Origin: Bacillota bacterium
Lineage (GTDB): Bacteria > Bacillota > Clostridia > Christensenellales > SZUA-584
Direction: 5' to 3'
Length of the DNA: 57,909 nt
Assembly: GCA_023397655.1 (NCBI GenBank)
Contig: JAEWTW010000041.1
Span: forward strand, 1-57,909
Shown here: positions 7,548-15,185 of the stretch, piece by piece
Layout of the letters: every line of letters starts with the position of its first letter
Numbering within the stretch: position 1 is the first letter of the stretch
Position numbers and translations under genes: made by a program
The notes under the pieces: generated by a model
What the model was told of the DNA's origin: nothing
The model's database searches: none
The model's input: only the letters and a program-made list of their open reading frames with translations

Positions 7548-9446
7548 TTACCGGAAATCGACGTCGATTTCGTTGCTGCTCTCCCAGTTGATACGATAGC
7601 TGGGCACACCCACCCCAAACATGCCGCAGAGCTTTGCGACATCGGATTTCAGATGCTCAGTGGATGCCGAGCCAACCTCGCCGCGCACATGATTGTAGAA
7701 GCTTCGTTCAGCATCCGTGTATTGCTGGTATCCTTTCGGCGCCCCAGTCTTCAGCGTAATAAACTGCGGCCAGAGCGGGCCGATCACGGCACTGACGGAT
7801 TCTGTACTCGATTCGGGAGTATCCTCCGGCTCCGACGTATCTACTGGTGCCTCCGGAGTATCTTCTGGAGGCTTTGGTGTATCTGCCGGCGGCTCTGGCG
7901 TATCTGCCGGCGGCTCTGGCGTGTCTTCTGGCGGTTTTTCCGTTGGCTTCGTTGTTGCTGTCGGTGCGGGCGTTGGCGTGAGTTCGCCGTAAACGGGCAG
8001 TTTTGCATCCGCATCCAGCTTGGACTTTACCTTGGAGAGCACACTGTTCGCTCCCCTGCGCACCGCGCCGGATTCCAGCCCGTTCCATTTTGATATGATC
8101 GTGCTGGGGACAAACTCTTTGTATATCGGCACTTCCACGCCGTAAACATCTTTTATCAGCGCCACGCGGGCGTTCTGGTCCGTCAGGCAAAAGCTCCAGT
8201 TGTAAACCAGACGCTGCTGACCACCCATCGAGTGGATTCGGATGTTCTTGCTGTCCACATTGTAGGCAAACGCGGCCAAACCTGCCGTCTGCGCCAGCGT
8301 GGTGTTGGTATACAAGTTGCCTTCGAATGCGCCCAGAAGCTCGGGTACTTTTACAAGCATGTTGGTGCTTTTGAGCTTTTCGAATATCGCCACCAGCATA
8401 CGCTTCTGCCGGTCTACGCGGTTCTTGTCGCCCGACAGATCCCCCAGCTCCTTGCGCACACGCAGATAGTCCAGCACACCCTGGCCGTTCAGATGCTGCT
8501 GGCCCTTTACATATGAGCGTCCCTGCATCTTAAAATCGACATCTATGTCATAATCCACCCCGCCAATGGTATCCGCGAGGCCTTTAACAGCGTTCATATC
8601 CACCGCGTAGTAATATTCCACCGGTATGCCGCCCAGCATCCATTCCGCCGATTCGCAGACCTTGTTGAACCCGCCTTCGGTGGGCCATCCGCCCCCGCAG
8701 TCGATGGACGCGTTCAGCTTGTATCTCCCCTTCACGCCGGGTATCTCCGCGTATGTATCGCGCGGCAGGGATATCATGTCCACTGTGCCAGTATCGGTAT
8801 TGATGGCCAGCACCATCATCACGTCTGCGTGAAAAGCCTTCTTACCTCCCCATGTTTCCCGTTCCACAGCATGGTCCACACCTATGAGCAGAACATTGAC
8901 AATGTTGTCGAGCAGCGACAAATCCGCCTGAGACAGCAGCCGGTCGTAGTCATTGGGAGTCGGCGGCAGGCTTTCTGTCACATCAGCCATGCCCAAAGTC
9001 TCCTGCAACGCAGGCTGCGTTTCAGCGGGTGTCTGAAACTGCTGTGCCACTTTTTCGAACTGGCCCATGGGGTTTTGCAGAATGGTATACGCGTAAGCAC
9101 CGCAGCCCACCATCAATATCAGTATGGCGCAAAGTGAACTCACGAGAATCTTTTTCCTGAGACTCCATGGCCTGTGTATGTGGCGGGGCGGCAGTGATGC
9201 GTAGTCCGTCTCATCAGCGGGTACTTCGTCCGGATTCACCGCAGCTTTTTGCTTTCGCTGCTTTTTATAAGTTTCCAAACGGTGCGGCTGTTGAACAGAC
9301 GGTTCCGTCATGCCGCCCTGGGTGACTTCCGGTTCTGCCTGAACGTCCGGAGTTGCTTCCGGTGTTTCTTCAAGGAAGGGGACATCTTTACGTCCGGCAA
9401 ATACATGGGATAACTTGTTCCATACACGGGCTAAAAAGGTTTTCAT
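7548..9446 (-). CDS. LytR-CpsA-Psr (LCP) family protein
   Basis: 632 residues from the ATG at 9446, chosen because AGGA lies eight to eleven bases upstream. LCP enzymes transfer polyprenyl-linked wall polymers to peptidoglycan outside the membrane. A long cytoplasmic Pro-rich head is followed by one membrane helix (KKILVSSLCAILILMVGCGA), then the LCP domain with NVLLIGVDHA, MISLPRDTY, KLNASIDCGGG and the LRVRKELGDLSGDKNR region holding catalytic and phosphate-binding Arg residues. After it comes a Pro/Thr/Glu linker of short repeats (DTPEPPA-type) and a small C-terminal domain of about 75 residues that I cannot assign. Family members are often 300-400 residues, so both tails are additions. 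Confidence 0.9.
   Translation of the reverse strand: MKTFLARVWNKLSHVFAGRKDVPFLEETPEATPDVQAEPEVTQGGMTEPSVQQPHRLETYKKQRKQKAAVNPDEVPADETDYASLPPRHIHRPWSLRKKILVSSLCAILILMVGCGAYAYTILQNPMGQFEKVAQQFQTPAETQPALQETLGMADVTESLPPTPNDYDRLLSQADLSLLDNIVNVLLIGVDHAVERETWGGKKAFHADVMMVLAINTDTGTVDMISLPRDTYAEIPGVKGRYKLNASIDCGGGWPTEGGFNKVCESAEWMLGGIPVEYYYAVDMNAVKGLADTIGGVDYDIDVDFKMQGRSYVKGQQHLNGQGVLDYLRVRKELGDLSGDKNRVDRQKRMLVAIFEKLKSTNMLVKVPELLGAFEGNLYTNTTLAQTAGLAAFAYNVDSKNIRIHSMGGQQRLVYNWSFCLTDQNARVALIKDVYGVEVPIYKEFVPSTIISKWNGLESGAVRRGANSVLSKVKSKLDADAKLPVYGELTPTPAPTATTKPTEKPPEDTPEPPADTPEPPADTPKPPEDTPEAPVDTSEPEDTPESSTESVSAVIGPLWPQFITLKTGAPKGYQQYTDAERSFYNHVRGEVGSASTEHLKSDVAKLCGMFGVGVPSYRINWESSNEIDVDFR
7800..7985 (-). 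repeat. Pro/Glu/Thr-rich linker repeats in the LCP gene
   Basis: Short degenerate repeats encoding DTPEPPA, DTPKPPE and DTPEAPV units. They form a flexible linker between the LCP domain and the C-terminal domain. Repeat number may vary between strains by slippage. Confidence 0.7.
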
Positions 9447-9802
9447 AGTTTTTTTCCTACGCTCACTATATCTTAAGCTGGTTTTACCGTGGTTGTCCGG
9501 CAAACCAACTTTTTATATCATACCGGAATAGTCACCAGAATATGCCTGACATACAAATTTAACATTCTAATTTATTTCTGCGAATAATGTCGCTTTATGT
9601 CTGTATTTGTCTGTCATTTTCAACTTGTTATATAGCATATTTTCCATTTATTATATCAATGCCAATCCGTCTGTCAATATCAAACAAGGGTATTTAATCC
9701 AATTGTAAAGATTTCTACTTATTCCCTGCTCGTCAGGCTGGCAATTCTATTGACAGAAGTAAATTCATAAATATAGATAACTGCTGCCGGAGGAGTTTCC
9801 CC
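9447..9802. promoter_or_regulatory. divergent intergenic region with two consensus promoters
   Basis: AT-rich stretch of 356 bases. Minus strand: TTGACA (9672-9677), a 16-bp spacer and TATAAT (9650-9655) drive the LCP gene and leave a leader of about 200 nt that contains a GGTTT/AAACC hairpin close to the gene. Plus strand: TTGACA (9750-9755), 16 bp and TATAGA (9772-9777) drive the amidase-like gene. I see no coding sequence here. Confidence 0.65.
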
Positions 9803-10933
9803 ATGTACGTGATAAAAGCTGTCAGGATAACAACGCTTATTGGATACGCTTCTCTTATTTTTTTTGTTGTCATATTGTCTTTTATGCTTGGCTTGGTTCA
9901 AGACGAAGGCCTGCAAACCATCTCACAGGATGAGCCCGAGCCGGACTGGGCCAAAGTTCTCACCGAGATGTTCTCACAGCGCGATAGATGTGTGTTGTCC
10001 GGCGATACGGATGCGCTGATGACGATGTTTCTGACGGATGAGCGGAACGGACACTGGGCCTATGAAAACGAGGTGTTCCGGTCCCGCTACTTGAAAAGCT
10101 GGGCTGAAAAGCAGGGAGTCCGGCTGCTGGACATAAGCAGCCGCATATCGCTGCTGCGCAGTAAAGCGGTGGGCCGCGGTTATGCCTTTTACCTGATCGT
10201 ATCCACCGAATATACATATGTCTATCCCGACGATCCGGAAACGTTCAATATGTTCCGGATGGGCGGCCATCACTCAGTAGATCTGATACCCGGCGAAGGC
10301 CAAAATCAATGGATCATCAGCCGCGAATGGTACGACGACCCGATGACCAAGTCCTTTAATTCGGATATATATACGCCACAGATGGCCGAATATATCGCCA
10401 GCCAGACCCCGGCTGACCTGACAGACTTAAGCGAGACGCGTCGGGCGGCAGTGGAATATGCTGATAAGTACTGCGGTGCAGCCTCAGACGGCAGCAACGG
10501 TTATAAGTACAATGAAGAATATACAGATTATAACGCGCTGGGCGGAAACTGCGCCAACTTCGCTTCGCAGGCCTTGTTCGAGAGCGGCGGGTTTAAGAAG
10601 AATGGGACGTGGAACTACAGGGCGGGCAAGGGCAGCCGTGCCTGGGTCAACGCGCAAGGCTTTAAGGACTACATGCTCTACAGCGGGCGCGGCTCTCTTA
10701 TCGCCCGGGGCAAATACCCCGACGTGTACAAGGCTGCATTTGAGCTGCGCCCCGGCGACGTCATCGCCTATGCGCATAAAGGTGACGTGTCTCACATATC
10801 CATCGTAACCGGGCAGGATTCCAAGGGTTACCCCCTCGTTAATTCACACAATCTGGACCGTTACAGAGTCCCCTGGGAAATTGGCTGGAATACCAACAGT
10901 TACTCGTTCTATCTGATTCATATCAACTATTAG
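9803..10933 (+). CDS. secreted or membrane-anchored amidase-domain protein (Amidase_6-like)
   Basis: 376 residues. An N-terminal hydrophobic segment (about 8-33) serves as signal anchor. The C-terminal half carries the Amidase_6-like putative cysteine amidase signature: Tyr-rich YNEEYTDYNALGGNCANFAS (catalytic Cys candidate in GGNCANF near residue 249), SRAW, RPGDVIAY, and a His in DVSHISIVTG, with a second His in VNSHNLDRY. Proteins of this type in Clostridia are exported and may act on peptidoglycan or peptides. CGGAGGAG precedes the ATG at 9803. The neighbouring LCP gene supports a cell-wall role. Confidence 0.75.
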   Translation: MYVIKAVRITTLIGYASLIFFVVILSFMLGLVQDEGLQTISQDEPEPDWAKVLTEMFSQRDRCVLSGDTDALMTMFLTDERNGHWAYENEVFRSRYLKSWAEKQGVRLLDISSRISLLRSKAVGRGYAFYLIVSTEYTYVYPDDPETFNMFRMGGHHSVDLIPGEGQNQWIISREWYDDPMTKSFNSDIYTPQMAEYIASQTPADLTDLSETRRAAVEYADKYCGAASDGSNGYKYNEEYTDYNALGGNCANFASQALFESGGFKKNGTWNYRAGKGSRAWVNAQGFKDYMLYSGRGSLIARGKYPDVYKAAFELRPGDVIAYAHKGDVSHISIVTGQDSKGYPLVNSHNLDRYRVPWEIGWNTNSYSFYLIHINY

Positions 10934-11011
10934 AACACCCGCACAGCAGCAATACCGTTTTGCGCGGGCAATATTACCACTTTATCCCATCACGTGGCTG
11001 TTTGGTGTGTA

Positions 11012-11040
11012 TTGCCATAGCGCAAGATGCGGGTTATAAT
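11012..11040 (+). promoter_or_regulatory. sigma-A promoter of the PAS/GGDEF-like gene
   Basis: TTGCCA (11012-11017), exactly 17 bp, TATAAT (11035-11040). The 70-nt leader contains a small GCCT/AGGC hairpin near 11075-11093. Confidence 0.65.
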
Positions 11041-11117
11041 GGCTGTATAAATGATTCTCCGTTACCATACCAATGGCCTGATAAAGGCCTCATTCGCAGC
11101 TAACATGGGGGAGCATA

Positions 11118-12068
11118 ATGAAGGACAGTTATTTTTCCGCACTCTACAAATACGCGCCTGTCGGCATCGCTATTCTCGATGAAAACATGCAAATCGTTAG
11201 TATCAACTCTTTTTTGCTTTCGATGTTTTCTCTGCCGCTGGAAAATTATAAGGGCCAAAGCCTCTGCTCCGCCCTGCACTGTGCATCCCTATGTCAATCG
11301 GATCAAATATGCGGACAAACACCGGACTGCGCCGTCTGCCGTTTGTGGCAAGGCTTTATCCAGGCGATGGAGCAAAACAAGCCTGTCCGGACTGCGGACA
11401 TCTGCCATACATTCATGATCGGCAGCAGACCTGTCGTGAAGATCCTGCGATACAGCGCAAGTGCTGCGGAGAGTGCTCAGGGAAAGCGTGCCGTGATATC
11501 TGTTGCCGACATGACGCGTGAAAAGCAGTACGAGCAGATGCTGGCCCGGGAGCTGGACCTTCAGGCGTCTCCCGGTGCGATCAACAGGCAAAACCTGATC
11601 GGCATCGTTGCGGAGCTGATGCAGAAGGCCGGCCCGGAAAGCACCGTTTCCGTCGGCATGGCCGTTGTTGAAGGCCTATCCAAAGCCGGTGCACTTAACG
11701 GCTTGACCGGCGATGATGTGCTGAACCGTTTTGCGGAAATCGCACGTCAGTGCACGCGCCGGCAGGATATTATCGGACACCTCGGAAACGGTCTGTTTCT
11801 ATTTGTATTCTCAGGAGCCGGCGTCCGTATGGCCGAAATCATTTCCCGACGGATCTATGACACGATGGATGCCGTATTCCGCGCACAGGGTATCCGCGGC
11901 ATCAGCTTTTCAGCCGGATTCATGGAATTAAAGCCCGGACAGCTCTCCCGCATTTCCGGCAGCGATATGCTCGGCACACTGGACGGCTGTCTGGAAACAG
12001 CCAAAAGGCGCGGCGGCATGTTCGTCTCCCCCGAATTCTCAGCGTTGTTGAAGTACCAATCCGTTTGA
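11118..12068 (+). CDS. PAS-domain protein with a degenerate GGDEF domain
   Basis: 316 residues, cytosolic. Residues about 5-135 form a PAS domain (YAPVGIAILDENMQIVSINS at the start). An insertion near residues 53-75 contains six cysteines in two groups, C..LHC..LC and C......C..C, a pattern that could hold a metal or Fe-S cofactor. Residues about 160-310 look like a GGDEF diguanylate cyclase fold (a DDVLNRFAEIARQC helix and a final RRGGMFV), but the active-site loop reads GHLGNGLF instead of GGDEF, so cyclase activity is unlikely. It may sense a signal or bind nucleotide. GGGGGAG precedes the ATG. Confidence 0.7.
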   Translation: MKDSYFSALYKYAPVGIAILDENMQIVSINSFLLSMFSLPLENYKGQSLCSALHCASLCQSDQICGQTPDCAVCRLWQGFIQAMEQNKPVRTADICHTFMIGSRPVVKILRYSASAAESAQGKRAVISVADMTREKQYEQMLARELDLQASPGAINRQNLIGIVAELMQKAGPESTVSVGMAVVEGLSKAGALNGLTGDDVLNRFAEIARQCTRRQDIIGHLGNGLFLFVFSGAGVRMAEIISRRIYDTMDAVFRAQGIRGISFSAGFMELKPGQLSRISGSDMLGTLDGCLETAKRRGGMFVSPEFSALLKYQSV

Positions 12069-12097
12069 TACTGCCGCACCCGGGCTTCACCACATGA

Positions 12098-12148
12098 TTG
12101 CATTATGACCCCTTTTTTGGTATCATATATCCAATATATGAAAGGGGT
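12098..12148 (+). promoter_or_regulatory. promoter overlapped by inverted repeat before the DUF975 gene
   Basis: TTGCAT (12098-12103), 17 bp, TATCAT (12121-12126). Inverted repeats CATATAT (12124-12130)/ATATATG (12134-12140) and CCCC (12109-12112)/GGGG (12144-12147) flank and overlap the -10. The GGGG is also part of the ribosome binding site AAAGGGG. Confidence 0.5.
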
Positions 12149-12156
12149 ATTATTAT

Positions 12157-12765
12157 ATGTATATTCGTTCCGAGCTTAAAGAACGAGCTAAAGCCATGTT
12201 CAGGTCTCAATACGGTGCATCGATTGGCGCGTATATATTGTATGTGCTCATCATCGGTGCTTCAGGCTTCACCTTTGTTGGCCCATTGCTGCTGATTCCG
12301 CCAATGATGGTGGGTTACTCAGCATTCTGCCTGAATGTATGGCGCGGAGGTCAGGGCGACATCAACTACATGTTTTCCCGAGGCTTTTCGGACTATGGCC
12401 GCAGCCTGGGCGGCATTCTCTGGATGGAGCTTTTTATCTTCCTGTGGTCACTGCTTTTCCTGATTCCCGGCATCGTCAAAGCCTTTGCCTATTCAATGAC
12501 GCCTTACATACTGGCCGACTGCCCGAACGTTCGCCCCACGGAAGCGCTTAAGCTCTCCATGCGCATGACGCAGGGTCACAAGGGTAAAATATTCGGCCTG
12601 TGCCTGAGCTTTATCGGCTGGTGGCTGCTGTCCTCGCTCACATGGGGCATTCTGGGTCTGCTGTACGTCGGCCCCTATATGGGCACCAGCATGGCGGGCA
12701 TGTACGACACGCTGCGTTACGACGCACTCACACGCGGCGTGATCCGTCCTGAGGAGCTTGCATAA
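12157..12765 (+). CDS. DUF975-family integral membrane protein
   Basis: 202 residues with about five hydrophobic segments. The family signature is visible: an amphipathic RSELKERAKAMF start, a first helix, a loop with GGQGDINYMFSRGF, LIPGIVKAFAYSMTPYILAD near the middle, and a LKLSMRMTQGHKGKIFGL stretch before the last helices. Function is not established for this family. The next gene, a zinc-ribbon membrane protein, starts 10 bp after its stop and is probably co-transcribed. Confidence 0.8.
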   Translation: MYIRSELKERAKAMFRSQYGASIGAYILYVLIIGASGFTFVGPLLLIPPMMVGYSAFCLNVWRGGQGDINYMFSRGFSDYGRSLGGILWMELFIFLWSLLFLIPGIVKAFAYSMTPYILADCPNVRPTEALKLSMRMTQGHKGKIFGLCLSFIGWWLLSSLTWGILGLLYVGPYMGTSMAGMYDTLRYDALTRGVIRPEELA

Positions 12766-12775
12766 GGGAGCATTT

Positions 12776-12988
12776 ATGATCTGTACGAAATGCGGCAGTC
12801 AAAATGTGTTTGTTACGGCGGTGGCGGAGCAGCGCCCACGCGGCTGCCTGTTGACTCTGTTATATATCTTTCTGCTGTTGATCCCCGTTATCGGCTGGAT
12901 AGCGCTGTTCTTTCTGATACGCGGGCGGCGCTCGAAAACGGTAACCTATGCCGTGTGCCAGACATGCGGAAAAAGAAAACGCGTCTGA
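12776..12988 (+). CDS. small zinc-ribbon membrane protein
   Basis: 70 residues from the ATG at 12776 (GGGAG seven bases before). The N-terminal CTKCG and C-terminal CQTCGK form a split zinc ribbon that flanks a single hydrophobic hairpin (LLTLLYIFLLLIPVIGWIAL). The protein folds back so that both Cys pairs face the cytosol. Such proteins are common and uncharacterised in Firmicutes. It follows the DUF975 gene by 10 bp and is followed by a strong terminator. Confidence 0.7.
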   Translation: MICTKCGSQNVFVTAVAEQRPRGCLLTLLYIFLLLIPVIGWIALFFLIRGRRSKTVTYAVCQTCGKRKRV

Positions 12989-13007
12989 CACGCGACTCAT
13001 ATCTGCG

Positions 13008-13041
13008 AAAAAGCCGCCCTGTTCACAGAGGGCGGCTTTTT
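13008..13041. terminator. bidirectional intrinsic terminator
   Basis: AGCCGCCCT (13012-13020) pairs with AGGGCGGCT (13029-13037). An A run precedes and a T run follows, so it serves both converging genes. Confidence 0.85.
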
Positions 13042-13057
13042 AAGTTCGAGCCTGAAA

Positions 13058-13621
13058 TCAGACGTTGCAATTGTTCTTGCTGAACAGATAATTATACAGC
13101 CCCAGATGCCTCAACTCATCGGTGATGATCTCCGTCATCATATTGATATGCCGCCGGTTGCGCATCGCGAATAGCACCTTCCGGTATTTCACCACCGCGT
13201 TCTGTTCACCCAGCAGCGCCTTCTTCAGCCCCTCGCAGTAGGAAACGGACTGATGGAACGCTGCCCCCTGCACCGCTGGCAGCTTCTCACCGGTGATGTC
13301 GAAGTACAGCTGACGAAACAGCTTGTAGTGCTTCATCTCGTCGTTCCTTATACCCATTATAATGTCCTTATCCTCCTGCGACGGCGCAACGCTGATCAGA
13401 TATTCATAAAATACCCCGTCCTCAGCTTCACCCTCGATGGCTTGTCGGACAGTCATCAGCGCAGCCTCGAGATTTGTGTGCGTGTTATACGGGTCCTCCC
13501 GAGCGGGCGGCGGCGCAGGCATGCCGTAATCCGGTATGTTTCCCTGTATGTTGTCCATGACCCATCTGGCCCAGTTGTTGTTGTCAGGATACACCCCTCC
13601 GGGGTATACACTGTAATCCAT
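13058..13621 (-). CDS. ferritin-like domain protein (rubrerythrin-like, YhjR type)
   Basis: 187 residues. The ATG at 13621 is chosen because a perfect AGGAGG lies seven bases upstream; a GTG six bases earlier is too close. A Pro- and Asn-rich head of about 45 residues precedes a four-helix ferritin-like bundle with carboxylate/His ligands in IEGEAEDGVFYEYL, RNDEMKHYKLF, LLGEQNAVVKY and ITDELRHLGLY. This is the E..(ExxH) double pattern of a di-iron site. There is no rubredoxin domain, so it is not a full rubrerythrin. Related small proteins occur in spore-forming Firmicutes. A CATANNNTA box upstream (near 13650) would fit a mother-cell sigma factor, but this is weak. Confidence 0.8.
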   Translation of the reverse strand: MDYSVYPGGVYPDNNNWARWVMDNIQGNIPDYGMPAPPPAREDPYNTHTNLEAALMTVRQAIEGEAEDGVFYEYLISVAPSQEDKDIIMGIRNDEMKHYKLFRQLYFDITGEKLPAVQGAAFHQSVSYCEGLKKALLGEQNAVVKYRKVLFAMRNRRHINMMTEIITDELRHLGLYNYLFSKNNCNV

Positions 13622-13689
13622 ACTCACACCTCCTGTGTGGCATCGTCTGTTATATCATATGCACCATGTCTCTTTGTTGTTTTTCCCCA

Positions 13690-13724
13690 TAAAAAAAGCC
13701 GCAGGTAATGAATATGATGCGGCT
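13690..13724 (-). terminator. intrinsic terminator of the EAL gene
   Basis: AGCCGCA and TGCGGCT pair around a 14-base loop. On the minus strand a run of seven T follows. Confidence 0.8.
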
Positions 13725-13782
13725 GTAACTTATTTTCATTTGATTTAGATATCAATGATCAAAACGTTATGGGAATAAATAG

Positions 13783-15006
13783 CTACACGATCTGGTCCGA
13801 TTTGAAATCCATACAGAGTATGCGCTTTGAATCACCGGCGTCGTGAAATGCCTCGGAAAACGTGACACACAGGCTCCCGGTCGCCATGGACACGTAAGGC
13901 TCCGTCATGAACCGGTCATTAGTACCGGAAAGCCCGTAGTAGTATCGCTTCATCGAATGGTCTTCACCCGATCGCGCGGAATAGAACAGGCTGTTCTGGC
14001 GGCCCTCGTTGCCTGGCCTGAAAACGGTGTTGCTGCACTGCACGCCGTTTTCATCCAGAACATAGGCGCATTCCACTGCTTCGCTGCCATTCACGATGCC
14101 CACGAGCGCTTTGTCGAACTGACTGTGCCGTGTCAGCACATCCAGCGCCCCTCTCATGACCATCGCCGTTGAGGCATACCGGCTGTGTTCATCGGCGGAA
14201 CGCCGGACCATATGTTCCTTGAATCTCTCAGTTAAATGCTCGATACGGCCATTCGCGTATGGCTCGCCTTCCAGCCTTTGCGGACGAGAGAAGTAAAACC
14301 CCTGTATCATGCTGGCTCCCAGCCGCAGCACCGTGAGCGCTTCTTCTTCCGACTCTACGCCCTCGGCCACGGCCACCGCTCCGATACGGCTGGCCAGCCG
14401 CACCATGGACCGAAACACCTCCTGCCGGTGATAATCGCTCTCGATGTGACGCACCAGGGACATATCGACCTTAATGATGTCCGGCTTTACGATAGCGATG
14501 CGGTCCAAATTGGAGAATCCGGCGCCTACGTCATCCAGCGCCAGCAAAAAACCGGCTTCACGGTTGACGCGAATAAACGCATTCAGCGCCATCGTGCCCA
14601 GCACCCGTGCTTCATTGATCTCCACCACCACGCGGCCCGGCGGAATACGGTATTTTTCTACTTGGCGGATCAGGTATCCCGAACCGCCTACCGAATCCAG
14701 CACGGAGGCATCCACGTTAATAAACAGCATCTTTTCAGGGTATGACGCATGAATACGCGCGTACTCTCGAAGTATCGTCTCGCGGCACTGCCTGTCTAGC
14801 TGAACCGTGAGCTCTTCTGCCTCCGCCGCTTCAAACAGCGCGTTGGGCGGTACCGGTGCCAGTTTGCACCGGATGAGCCCTTCCATACCGCACACCGATT
14901 GGCGTGTCATAGAAACGACTTGCTGAAAGTGGGCTTCCAGAAGCTCCTGCTGCATGATTTTTCTGATATCCAAGCGGTATGTCTGTTGCTCTGCCATAAG
15001 CTGCAT
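13783..15006 (-). CDS. EAL-domain c-di-GMP phosphodiesterase with C-terminal sensor domain
   Basis: 407 residues from the ATG at 15006, preceded by CAGGGA; a longer frame to 15144 would run through a terminator hairpin. The EAL domain hydrolyses cyclic di-GMP. Its signature positions are present: EGL in place of EAL, NVDAS, VVVEINE, ALDDVGAGFSNL, KPDIIKVD, VAEGVES and IQGFYFSRP. All metal and base ligands therefore look intact. The last 150 residues form a domain resembling the YkuI C-terminal (PAS/Cache-like) module that follows EAL in Bacillus. No membrane segment is seen. With the degenerate GGDEF protein (11118) and the HD-GYP protein (38996) it suggests c-di-GMP signalling. Confidence 0.9.
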   Translation of the reverse strand: MQLMAEQQTYRLDIRKIMQQELLEAHFQQVVSMTRQSVCGMEGLIRCKLAPVPPNALFEAAEAEELTVQLDRQCRETILREYARIHASYPEKMLFINVDASVLDSVGGSGYLIRQVEKYRIPPGRVVVEINEARVLGTMALNAFIRVNREAGFLLALDDVGAGFSNLDRIAIVKPDIIKVDMSLVRHIESDYHRQEVFRSMVRLASRIGAVAVAEGVESEEEALTVLRLGASMIQGFYFSRPQRLEGEPYANGRIEHLTERFKEHMVRRSADEHSRYASTAMVMRGALDVLTRHSQFDKALVGIVNGSEAVECAYVLDENGVQCSNTVFRPGNEGRQNSLFYSARSGEDHSMKRYYYGLSGTNDRFMTEPYVSMATGSLCVTFSEAFHDAGDSKRILCMDFKSDQIV

Positions 15007-15057
15007 CTGCTGCGTCCCTGCCGATCTTCTGAATATTGCAGTATTGTATCCGGCAGA

Positions 15058-15100
15058 TAAAAAAGCTCCGAAACACGGCCTGAAGGCTGTTTTCCGGAGC
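15058..15100 (-). terminator. terminator-like hairpin between the lipoprotein gene and the EAL gene
   Basis: On the minus strand GCTCCG...CAGCC pairs imperfectly with GGCCGTG...CGGAGC and is followed by six T. It lies 85 bp after the lipoprotein stop and 52 bp before the EAL start, so it ends the first gene or attenuates the second. Confidence 0.65.
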
Positions 15101-15185
15101 CGCTCTGCCCCTGATGGCACCCTGAACTGCGCCATAGTATACATAACTCCATATCGGCATAAATAAACAATAACTTTATGTGCTT

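Noticed and set aside
13253..13708. Plus-strand 151-codon frame
   Set aside because: Antisense shadow of the ferritin-like gene.
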